The notes under the pieces: model-generated
Databases searched by the model: none
The model's input: only the letters and a program-made list of their open reading frames with translations
Told to the model about the DNA's origin: nothing
In this document: positions 1 through 10,318 of the stretch, piece after piece
Layout of the letters: every line of letters starts with the position of its first letter
Numbering within the stretch: position 1 is the first letter of the stretch
Source of the DNA: Struthio camelus
Lineage: Eukaryota; Chordata; Aves; Struthioniformes; Struthionidae
Direction: 5' to 3'
Length of the DNA: 64,000 bases
Assembly: GCF_040807025.1 (NCBI RefSeq)
Contig: NW_027182567.1
Span: 2,771,001 to 2,835,000 of the forward strand
Position numbers and translations under genes: made by a program

Positions 1-8
1 ATACTCAC

Positions 9-3000
9 ATTGGAAAGACAATGACGCAGCCAGAACGAGTCTGGGAAGCAGCTGTTTCGCTGCCTGAGAGGACTGCATCGCTCATCTCTGGCCTCTGCAA
101 AGAGGAGAGAGACATGTGAGATGCGGCCAAGAAAACGTTCTCTTTGTTCACACGGGCAGCAAATATTGCCACTGTTCAGAGAAGAAGCCGCCTCTCCGAA
201 ACTCTGAAACCAACCTCCCTCTTTCTCACGGCCGCCCCCCAAGTTCTGCAGAAGAGCAGCTGCAGGGCAATACGGGAGAAGGGCAAATAACACTAGCAGG
301 CTTTTGGCAAGGGCAAGAATCAAGAGCCTCACTCAGGAGAGCAGCTCTTTCCTAACACAGAAGCCAATGGAGGCAAGCACAGCTGAAAGCCTTTCCCTAG
401 CCTGCATTCCTGGCCCCTGCTTTTACCCCTTACTGCTTGTGCTGCCTGCTCCTGAGCTGAGGACAAAGCACTCACATGTAGGTTTAAGGCCAAAGTCTCT
501 CCAGAGACTCAAAGGGCTGCATCTGCAGCATGGAGGAACAGACACACATGGCCCATCCTTTCCCCTGCCCAGTGGGTAACAACTGTGAGTGCCAAAATTC
601 TGGTGTGTGTTCAAGGAGCTGTTGAGCATCCTGGTCTGGGACCCACTGCAACAAAGGCTGGAGAAAAGGCCTTGGCCCAGAGAATGCACTGAAAGGACAC
701 CACGGACTAGGACAGAAGGAAAAGATAGAGCTGGGCACCAGGGCTAGGCTACAGCCTGCTTGCATCTCTGGCTTAGCCCTCGAGGGGCTCAGCTCTGCTT
801 CCACAGCTACGCTTTCCAGCTGCACCTGAAAGCCCAGGCTGAAGGACAAGTCTGTACTAGAGGCCTGGGCAAGGGCATGGGGCTGGAACAACTGTGCCAG
901 TGACACACAGCAATAGTGTTCCACAGCTTCAGGTGAAACTGCTGAACTCTCTGCCCCACAATCCCATACATGGCCAAAGGAGGCATGGAGTCAAATGTGA
1001 TCCTAACACCGAGGGGTGCTAACACCTGGCTCTCTGGAAGACTTCTGGAGGAAATTTCATGGGAAAAACTACACCGGATATGCCCTTCTCTTGGACTTGT
1101 TCTCTGAGCATTCAGAGACAGCATCCTGGGCTGGACAGCTCTTTGGTCCGACCCAGGACAGCTACTCCCAGAGTCTTCTACGTCGCTGAGTCCTCTCAAT
1201 GCTCCAGAAGAACTGTGCCGGGAGCTGGCATTACTCTAGACAAGCACTGTCCACGTGTCCAGAGAGGCTGTGGCAGGCCAAGAGAAATTCATGCACTTTG
1301 ACTTTGCTAGGGTTTCAAAAGAGTAAAAAGCAGTGCTGGAGAAATGGAAAACTTACCCCAAGAAGAGCTTCTACCAGTTGCTCAGGCCCGTTCAGCCTTT
1401 GCAGAAGGCCTTTGTAAAATCTCATTTTCACCTCTGTGCCTTGAATGACAAGCATGCCAAGGCCCTTCAAAACAAGGGCAACGTTCTTCCCACTTGCAAG
1501 GCAGCGAGAGAAAAGGTACATGGTCTCTTCTATGCAAGCCTCCACTCTTTGCCGAGGAATGGAGAAGGCTGAGGCTACACGAGCATACTTCAGCGGCTCA
1601 GCTTGCTTATGACCTAGGCAGCAACAACAGAGCAACACAGTCACCAGCAGAGCACTTCAGCAGGCTAAAACAGAGTGTCAGCAACTTGAAGGTCTTCCAG
1701 CAAGACAGTGCTGCAGAGCTGTCTTCTTCAACCCTCTGGCAAAGCCTACAAAGGAGGCTGAGGTCATCCCTCCCTGGCAGAAGTTCAAAACTCTGGGCAA
1801 CCTCATGGGCCTCATGGGCCTTCCCTGCCAAAACAGAAAGAAAGGATCCTAGCCATCTCCCATGGCCAGGAGGCAGGACGGCAGGACAAGGAGAGCAGAA
1901 AGGGGGCCAGTTCCCAGGAGAAGGGAGTGGTCGCACTAATTGTGCCCACACCCTCCGGCCATGCCAAGTTTGACGTAGCTGTGCCACATCACAGTGGGCG
2001 CAATGAAGAGGGAAAACACACGGACTGCACAACAGCCCTTAACCTTACAGGCTCAATCTTAATTCATCTTCATTAGTAATTAAGATTAATTCATCGTAAT
2101 CTTCACCGTAAGCTTTCTGGCCACCTCCAGGCCCTCAGAATTGTGCGGCACCACCCCTACCTCCCCCCCCACCCCCCGCCACTTTTGGGGCCAGAGGCCT
2201 GTCCCCGAGGAATGCCAGGCTGATGTCCACAGCACAGAGGAGATGGAGTCATTTGAAAGGAAAGGCCCACTCCTGACACAACTCAGAGCTCCTGCTGCCC
2301 CACAGCCATCACTGACCTCACACTACAGCTGCACAGCTCCCAGCACTGACCAGCAGTCACAGCACAGCTGGCCTCTGAGGGCTTTTCCTACACACTACGC
2401 TTCCCATCTCTGTTGCAAGGCTCTCTGCAGCTGGCTTTGACCCACTTCTCAGCAGAAGCGGCTCCTAGAGCCAGCAGCAACGCTGCTCTTTGCCCTTACA
2501 AGGTCTGCGGTGGCATACGCATGGAACAACAGTTCCTACTACATCAGATTAAAAGTGGCAGCTCCAGCCAGCTGTTAAGGCAAGAGAGAGACAGAGAGGG
2601 GGAGAGAGAGAGAGAGAGAATCAGTCTCCTTTGAGTCTGCGTGATGATGTCATGATAGCAAGAAAAAACAGAAGCTGGTCTCAGGATCTGGTGAAGGAAT
2701 TCTAGATTGCTAACAGGCACGGCTAAGCAGCAATTATCCACCTCCCCCCCCACACACAGATGTTGCAAGGGGAAGCACAAGTTTCAATCTGTCATCTTAC
2801 CAGGAACGTAAGCCTTATCATCGGTGAGGCCGTGAAGCTCCGCCAGATTCTTTGAAAGGCGAAATGTGGGTCTGCGAACAGTCAGCAGACCATTCTTTCC
2901 ATTTGCGACCTGTTCTGTAACTACACTGAAGGTCCCAAGTCGAATAATTCTCACGTCCTGCAAACAGAAGTGAAGAGAAGAATTAGAAGCACGAGAGATG

Positions 3001-3658
3001 GACAAACGGACTGAGGACTTGCCAGAGCATGGCCATGGTGCTATGTGCTCTGCCCACTCCTGGCATACAAAGGGGCAAGACAGAGCCCTCTGGAAAGCTT
3101 GGGCAAAGCCTTGGGGAAGTCCTTTGGAAGAACATGCCAGATGTTTTCCTCCCCCTCCTCCTCCCTCTCTCCAGAGCTCAAGGAAATCATCCCTCACATC
3201 CAGAAGATCCATCAAAGGGTTTCCAAGAACGGGGATAGCCTCAGAAAAATGTGCCAGGCTCCCCCTTTGGCCTTTCACTCTGCCAGGGGGGATTAGAGAA
3301 GGCTCAGGAAGCCTCCGACCCTTCCTGCACCTGAAACTGGACTGGAGAGCTGGCATCTCACTTAAGGGAGAAGTTGCTCTGTGGCACATCTCTCATTTGC
3401 AGCAGCCTTCTCCAGGGGGTTTCCTTTTGTTTTCAAAGGCAGGGGCAGAACAATTGCACCCAATGGCACAGAGCTATCAGGATTGCTGAAGCCATCTGGG
3501 GTGGAGGGGAGGAACAGGATGGCAGACCCACCTTGTTCAGCACCAGCTGCTCCGTAATGTAGGCTGACACACCGCCCCAGATACGCAGGCGCTCTGGAAA
3601 GCAAGGGAAAGGCACGTCATACTCTGGGGTGGCTAGCTCACAGCCGTTCAGCACGCGC
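9..3658 (-). CDS. CCDC81-like protein, HU-domain exons, copy A (partial, runs off left edge)
   Basis: Four minus-strand exons join in phase: 3658-3532, 2957-2801, 1613-1357 and 94-9. Each has AG/GT borders. Exons 1 and 2 give the first HU-like domain: a WGGVSAYITEQL helix, then LGTFSVV, a RRPTF strand and KNLAELHGL. Exon 3 gives the second: RVEACIEETMYLFSR, then a LKGLGMLVI strand and VKMRFYKGLL. Exon 4 starts RPEMSDAVL and runs into a VFP segment, as CCDC81 does after its second domain. CCDC81 is associated with centrosomes or centriolar satellites, and its HU folds derive from the bacterial HU/IHF family. The initiating exon was not found. Later exons lie beyond base 1. The frame has no stops, so this copy could be functional. 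The family call is firm; the exact paralogue is not known. Confidence 0.8.
2583..2619. repeat. GA microsatellite, copy A
   Basis: A run of GA dinucleotides with a short GGGG interruption, in the intron after the first HU domain of the CCDC81-like gene. The counterpart at 42706-42750 is longer by about four GA units. Confidence 0.9.
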
Positions 3659-4546
3659 CTAACCAAGGAGAGCGCAAGAGCAGGCGTAACCAAACAGCAC
3701 CCCCCTCCCCAAACTAACCCCATCCCTGACAGGGGCTGCAGAGCTGAGGTGAGCACTCCCTTTAGGCTGCAACCTGTCATCTGACCCCGGCAGAGGGCTG
3801 CACCTGAAAGAGGCATGGAGAGGCATGGGCATGGAGAGCCTGCCGGCCAACATCTGCAGTGCCTCTCCCAGCTCAAAGCTTGCTCTGCTAGTCTGGAGGC
3901 ACAAAGAGATCCCGGGGGGAGGACTACAGGCAGAGGCTGGGCTCCCACACGGAAAGCCCAGCTGAGCTGAGGAAAAGCCCGAGGACTGGTTGCGAGAGCG
4001 TGCGCTTCCCACAGTCTCGCCAAAGCCCAGCAGGAGCTGCAGGACACTGCAGCCTTCCTCAGAGGGGTCTCCTTTCCTTCCAGATGCAGATCTCAGGGGG
4101 CGGCACCCTCCCTAGGGATACTGTCACTGGATTTCCACCCCACAGAGGTCAGTGCTGTGCCTGCAGGAGTCCAGGGGCTCAGGGCATCCCCAGGGGGCTC
4201 CCCTGCAAGGCCAGGGATCCCCCGTACCGGATCCCCACATGCACAGGCTCTGCACGACCAGCAGAGCAGCTCCAGCTCCTTCCCACAGCTGACAGCAGCG
4301 GCAGAGGCAGGGCCAGGACCCAGCAGCCCTGGCAGCCACATCGCCCCCTGCACCAGAAGGGACCATCAGTCAGGGCTCTTGGGGCTCCCACCAGCCCATT
4401 CAGCCACCCCCACAGCCCCAGGGCTTCCTCAGCCATGAACAGAGTTCAGACTCTCAACAACAGCACTCCTGAAGGAGCTCCCAAAGGCCTTACCCCAGAG
4501 GGGGAGTGTTGGCACCCCCTGCCCACGTTGCGTCCCATGGCCAGCA

Positions 4547-4548
4547 GA
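4547..4548. other. Junction of duplication blocks 1 and 2 in copy A
   Basis: Left of this point copy A follows copy B up to 44677. Right of it copy A follows copy B from 51340. About 6.7 kb present in copy B is absent here. No long repeat is seen across the junction, only a few shared bases. Confidence 0.85.
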
Positions 4549-4846
4549 GACCATCCTTCCCTCATGGGGTTGGCAGGTGACAGCGGGGCCCTTTGTGATT
4601 GTGCTGCTGTGACATGTGCCCATGTCACAGTCAGGCGCTGGCCCAGCCTCAGCCCAGCAGTGTCCGGGAGGACAGGACAGGGTCAGAGCAGGAGTGTGCA
4701 GGGCTTGTGGAGGAGGACCCTGAGCACAGCCTTTCCCTGCTGCCCCCAGGCAGCCCTGCAGGACCAGGGCATTTCCCTAAGGCTTCCCTGGCTCCCGGCC
4801 TGCGTAAGAAGGATGGGGGCGGGGGGCATGTCTGTGGGGTCCAGGG

Positions 4847-4854
4847 TATTTAAG
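4847..4854 (+). promoter_or_regulatory. TATA-like box upstream of MROH copy A
   Basis: TATTTAAG lies in a G-rich tract about 650 bases upstream of the MROH start codon. The coding exon starts just after a splice acceptor, so a non-coding first exon is expected between here and 5495. The motif is identical in copy B (51637-51644). Its use as a promoter is inferred only. Confidence 0.3.
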
Positions 4855-5496
4855 CAGGTGGGGGGAGATGGTGACACAGGGCTGGGGATGATGGCGCCCA
4901 CAGCCACCACTGGCCCTGCAGGGTTAAGGTTTCCCAGGAAGAGCTGGGCACCCACCACCAGCAGTGCTAGGGTGACACCAGCATCGCCTGGTGTGGCCCA
5001 GCATCTGCAATGTCTTGGGAGGGACCGCCCAGGAGCAGCCCAGCCCTGCTGTCGGCCATAGCAGGGGTGCCAGGGCCCAGCACAGCCGAGGACAGACAAG
5101 GACACTCCAGCATTGCTGGCATCACCCCCCCCCCAGGACCCTCCACCAGCTTTGCTTGTAAGAGGCATTCCTGAAAGTGGTGCCTTGGCAAAACGTGTTG
5201 GCATCTGCCCAGTGAAGTCCTTTTGTCTGGAAAAGGACACGTACCTGAGTTCTCCTGTGTGGTCCTTTGCCCATTCCGGCCACATGAGGCCAATGTTCCT
5301 GGAGAGCCTCCAGGAGGCCTTTTCCAGGGGATTCGCTGCTTGCTGAAAAACCGTTGCCCACATTTGTTCCCCCATGTCCCAGGGCAGGCTCCTTCAGGAC
5401 AACTGGCTCCCCATTCTGGCAACACAGAGATGCGGCCAGGCCTGAGTGCAGGCTCCCCCTTTGCCAACCCACAGCACCTTTTCTCCTTTCCACAGG

Positions 5497-8400
5497 ATGG
5501 CTGAGAGACCCCCCAGCAACCCCAGGGTGGCCTGGCAGGTGGAGGAGGAGGAGGAGGAGGAGGAGGAGAGACCCCCCCGGAGGCCCAGGGTGGCCTGGGA
5601 GGGGGAGGAGGAGCATGGAGCCCCTGAGGAGATCAGCTCCCAGGCACAGCTCCTCGAGGTGTGCGTGCCCCAGCCACTGCAGACAGGTGAGTGAATGGCA
5701 TCATGGGGCTGGGCAGGGCTGGGGGCTGCGAGCCTGCCCCGCTCTGCTGCAGAGTGCCCCCTCCCTGGCAAGCTGCAGGCGGGTCCCAAGGGGCTCGGTG
5801 GCACTGCGGTGCCAGCATGCCTTGGCCTGCTTTGTGCTTTGGAGCCAGCCAGGCACAGCATCCCCCCAGGAAGGAGGGGAGCAGAGGGGACCCAACTCCT
5901 GCTCTGTGGGACAGGCTGCGAGAGGCAGCTCAGCCCCACTTCACTCTGCTCCACAAGCACACCCCACCTGTCAGGCACCTCCCAGCCCTGGCGAGCACAG
6001 GGGAGCCAGGGTGTCAGTGCCCCGTACCAGCCCCCTGACCAAGGGCTCGCTGGGTCCACATGGCAGGCAATGCGGCTACACAGAGGGCACAGCTCTGTCA
6101 TCTACCTCTCCTGCCTCCTACAGCTCTCCCTGATCTTTCTTTCTCAGGGCAAGGTTCTTCTGCCACCAGCTGCTTGCATGTGCAGAGAGAGGAGCAGGAA
6201 GCCCTGGAGTGCATCCAAGCCTTTCTCACAGGCCCAACAAGGGTAACTACAGACATTGCCACTTGGCCTGCACCCTGCTACCACTGGCTATGCCTCCTGT
6301 CCTCTCATGCTCTCCGTTTGTCTCTCTCCTCCTGGCTGTCAGGAAGAAGCCCAGAAGCTGAAGTTTTTGGCCTCTCTCTGCACTCTCAGCCGCTTGGCCA
6401 GGGCACAGAGCTGTGGCCAAGGCAGCCCTGCTGACAGAGCCGTCCAGGCTTGCAGCGTCCCTGTGGCCACGTGGACGGCGATGGTCTCCAAGCGCAGTAC
6501 TTGGAGGAAGGTGCTGTGGGAGCTGTTCAGCATGCTGGAGGACCGGCCACTGCGCAAACCATTTATCACCATCAGGGACGGCACTCGCATCCTTCCCCTG
6601 GCCGTGAGTTACCAGAGGAGACCTTGCTTGCCCTCAGGACTGTGCTCACCTGTCTGGGGCAAGCGGCAGGGCCCCCTGTCCCCTCCCCATCTGCCCACAG
6701 ACACAGCCTGCCCCTGTCCAGGCAGCTCTTCGGCCTCCCTGTGCTGGCACCCCCCTGCCTCCCTCAGCAGACAGGAACCCCAGGAGGCCTGCTGTGCAAA
6801 TGGGAGCTGAGCCCAAAGAGCCCCTCTGACTTGACCCTGACAGTCAAGCTGGGCACTCCATCTGCATCTTCTGTGTCCCCCTGGGCAGTGCCTGAGCCTC
6901 TCTCCCACACACTTCCCCCCAGGCTCCGGCAGTGCGACAGGGATGTCTCTGCAGTGAGAGCCGACTCTAGGTCTTTTCTGTAGGCAACCAGGGCACTCTA
7001 TGAGCTCCTTCAGCAGTGCAGCCGCTCGCAGGAGGTGAAGGCATTTTTCTCCCACCTCTGCCTGGCACTACTCTTCCAGATTGCCTTCACTGCAGAGCTC
7101 ACTCCGGAAGACGTTGCTATCTTCAGGAGGGAATGCCACCAATGGGACCCATCTACTCCCACCAGCCCTGTCAGGTGCTCCATCCCGGTTCCTCCATCCC
7201 TCCCATGCACCTGGAGCCAGGGCCAGGCTCCCAATGTGAGCTAGCCTTTGCTCTGCACACAGCTCTGCAGTGCAGACCATGGCATCTCTTTTCTGCTGCG
7301 CTGGCTACGAGCATCAAGCCCTGGTCATCAGGCAGCAGGGTGGCTGGGACATGCTTCTCAGCCCTGACACTCTCCACTTGGGAGTCATTGTACTGGCTAG
7401 GTGAGAGCCCTCTTATCTCAACTCTGTCTCACACAGTGCCCTTGCTCTGGCATGGCAGAGGGTCCCCAGGTCTGCAAGACAGGGGCTGCAGCCTCAGCCC
7501 CTGTGATGAGAGATTGCACAGCTGAGGGGGCAATGGGAGCTCCCTGCTCTTTTTCCTGCCCCCCTGTGAGAGCTGCTGGAGCAGGAGCTGGTGTTAGCAA
7601 GGGTGCGAGAGGGTGCTTGGCAGGACCAGTCACCTCCCAGGGACCTGGAGTCCCCTCCCTTTGGGACTGGGCTCAGGCCACAGAGAAGGCCGTGGGTCTG
7701 TCTGTGCGCAGTCCCACCAGAGAGAGTTATGCAGGAAAGGGGCAAGATGCACACGGGCACGTAGGAGGAGCCCATGGGGACAAGACTCCCATGTGGGCAG
7801 GAAATGGGACGTGTCGATAGGCCGTGATTTCAGGGTAGGAAGGGTGTCTTTCTGCTCTCCCACCAAAACGAGCCTGAAGATGCTACCCTGGGTCTGCAGT
7901 GGTGGGGTGCAGTGGGGGAAAATGGCCACTGTGTGAGCAACTGCCAGTGGCTGGGCTAGTAGAATGCCAACGCGGCCTTACCCTGCACGTCCTGGCCACT
8001 AGGTCAGGAGCTAGACTTAGCAGTGCAATCCCAGAAGAGGTCTGCCTGCTCAGCTGCATACTGACAGAGCCTCCTTCCCCCTGCTAGAGAGATAAGGAAG
8101 AGCCCAGCTCCTGACCAGCGCTGGATCTTTGACCAGCTGGTAGTGGTACTCTGCAGGGAGGACCAGTTTCGGGAGATCCCTGCCATGGCCTTCTTCAGTG
8201 AGGTAGGCCTGATGACAGCCGGTGCCTGTCCGAGACGCTTCTGAACTGTGCTCTCTTGCATACCTGAGTGCAGGATGGGATGTCAGTCCTGCATTCCTAT
8301 TAGTCCCCCTGGCCATGGTCCATCTCTGATGCCAGTTCTCTCTAGTCAGTTGCTCCTCAAAGGCAGGAGGACAAGAGGCTGCAGAGGGTTCAGAGGGCAG

Positions 8401-10290
8401 AAGAGCAGGTGGGCAGGTGTGCCCTGGGGCACAGGAAATGGGCTGAGGGGTCCCGCAGGCTCTCTGTGGTCACAGCTGCCTGCAGGATGGGTTTTGTGTG
8501 GCTTTGGAGCCCTTGCTCAGAGCTGTCAGTGGGCTCCAGCACAGCGTCAGGGTGCAGGGAGTGCTGCAGGCTTTGTCCGTCTCTCACTGCCATGTGTGTT
8601 TCAGCTGCTGATCTGCACTGACCTCACCAAGGTGGAGGACTGTGTGCTTAACCTCTTGCAGAGGTATCTGCGCCATCACTCTCCAGTGATGCGTTGGCTA
8701 GTGCTCAGAGGCCTCATCACAGCGTCTGAGACACCCACGATGGTGAGTAGGGGACAGCCACGCAAAGTTGTGCAACAGCGTGGAGGTGGGCAGAAGGCTA
8801 GGGGGAAGGCAGTGTCTTGGGCTTTGCGGGGAACTGGGAGGTGTGGTGGCTGTGCAGCACCAGGAGAAAGACATCAGTGCCCTCCTGAAAGGGCTCCCAG
8901 TGCTGGCACGTCCCAGCTGTTTCAGGCAGAGTTTTTCCCAGGGTAGTCTGTCTTTGCTTCACAAAAAGAATGTTCTGTGTGTCACACAGGCAAGAAAAAT
9001 GCACTTGCTGCTGCCAGACTTGATGAAGGGCCTGCAGGATGCTGACAGGGACATCAGGCTGAAAGCCCTGATGGTGCTGAGGAACGTCTTCAGCTACATG
9101 GACAGGCAGAGGGCCCGCCCCAGTACCTTGCAGCTGATGGAGATGCTCCTGCCCCTCTTTGATGATGTAAGGCTGGCATGAGAGCCCAGGGCTCTGCTGC
9201 ACATCCGTGGACATCCATGCATGGCCACGGGTGTGTTGTGTCCCTCTCTGCTGTGCCCACTGGTGGGTGAATTTGTACCCCCCACCAGGGAGGGTGGGTC
9301 CTGGGAACTGTCAGGAAGTGCTGTGCCCTGCAATACTCAGAACACTGTGTACACTGTGCTCTGTACCATGCTGAGTCCCTGCAGCTCTTGCTATGGCTTG
9401 GGGCAGAGACAAAGAGCCAGGAGTAGACCTGAGGCCAGGGACAGGCTGCCCCTTTCCATCCAGTTCTACTGGGCGGGCCTGACCACGCCCCAGGGGGAGA
9501 AAGTCTCCTTTGGAGGCAGAGGCACCCAGCACCCAGGAGAGCCTGTGCTGCCTCTGCAGGCCAGCCCTCGGTCCCCAGCTCCCTCAGCAGCAGCCTGCTC
9601 AGCAGAGCCCCAGCTCTGGCCTTCTGCTAGGCTGGGGGACAGCTGTGCGCAGAGAGGATGAGGCCTCTTGCTGGGGCAGCCCTTGTCATGCCTGCCTGCC
9701 CCGGCCATTGCTGAGGTCTCCCCTGCCCTCCTCCCTCCCACCAGGAGGCCAGCCAGCTGCGAGAGCTCTCCATCTTCCTCTTCAAAGACGTGATGGAGAC
9801 TGTGGTGTGGAGTGACAAATGGAGGTTGAAGAAGAAAGTGCAGAGGAGCCTGCTGCCACTCTTCTTTCACATGAGTGACGAGACGCGAAGAGTGGCCCAG
9901 GTGCGGATTTCTGATGCCAGCAGTGATTCAGGGAAGGCCACAACTCTGGATGCTGGCACTCCGTGGGTGGGCCTTAGCCCCGTGGGTGGATCTCAGCATC
10001 TTTGAACGTGTGTCACTGTGGGTCCTAACTTCCTGAGTCCCAGAGGATAGTGCAGAGCTGCCCTCCCTATCTGTCTCAGCCCTCCACAGCCTTCAGCCAA
10101 GGGTAGGCCCTTTCCCTAGCTCCAGCTTCCCTAAAGGGCCGGGCTGTGGTGGCTGCGGTGCCATCTCCCAGTCTCTGCTACTCTGCAGGCCTCTCGGGAA
10201 ACCCTCCTTGAAGCAGCACAACTTCTGCAGTGGGAGCAGCTCAGGCATCTGGCAAAAACAGGGCAGACATGGAAGATCAGCGAGTGCATG
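5497..10290 (+). CDS. MROH-family (maestro HEAT-like repeat) protein, copy A, 3' end lost
   Basis: Ten coding exons join in phase: 5497-5686, 6148-6242, 6343-6603, 6984-7174, 7263-7400, 8088-8202, 8605-8742, 8990-9166, 9745-9900 and 10189-10290 (521 codons). All have AG/GT borders. Family signatures are EALECIQAFLTGPTR, ALYELLQQCS, QGGWDMLLSPDTLHLGVIVLAR, HHSPVMRWLVLRGLI and DADRDIRLKALMVLRNV, all typical of avian MROH alpha-helical HEAT repeats. The start at 5497 is the first ATG after a good acceptor and opens with MAERPPSNP, followed by a poly-glutamate tract. MROH molecular roles are poorly defined. The last three exons present in copy B are missing because the duplication ends at 10321. 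The frame up to that point is intact, so the locus may be a truncated pseudogene or may be spliced into the downstream gene. Confidence 0.85.
5541..5567 (+). repeat. GAG trinucleotide repeat coding for poly-Glu, MROH copy A
   Basis: Uninterrupted GAG codons code for nine glutamates in MROH exon 1. Copy B has eight. A second Glu-rich patch downstream is three codons longer in copy A. The exon also has a short internal repeat: a PRVAW motif precedes each acidic run. Copy A is 12 bases longer in all, and the frame is kept. Confidence 0.9.
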
Positions 10291-10318
10291 GTAAGCACAG
10301 CCCCAAAGCCCCCAAGGG

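Larger units (their letters stand above)
1..4546. repeat. Segmental duplication block 1, copy A
   Basis: This stretch matches 40124-44677 almost base for base in the same orientation. The differences are scattered single bases, a longer GA repeat in copy B and one-base changes in C runs. It holds the HU-domain exons of the minus-strand CCDC81-like gene. The left limit is the window edge, so the true duplication may be longer. The right limit is about 4546, where copy A passes directly into block 2 while copy B enters unrelated sequence. Confidence 0.95.

Noticed and set aside
484..1199. Minus-strand open frames between HU exons of the CCDC81-like gene
   Set aside because: Exons 1613-1357 and 94-9 join in phase without them. 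They are intronic.
4000..5061. 353-codon plus-strand open frame crossing the block junction
   Set aside because: It spans unrelated sequence on both sides of 4547, has low-complexity composition, and no splice or family support. The copy B sequence breaks it.
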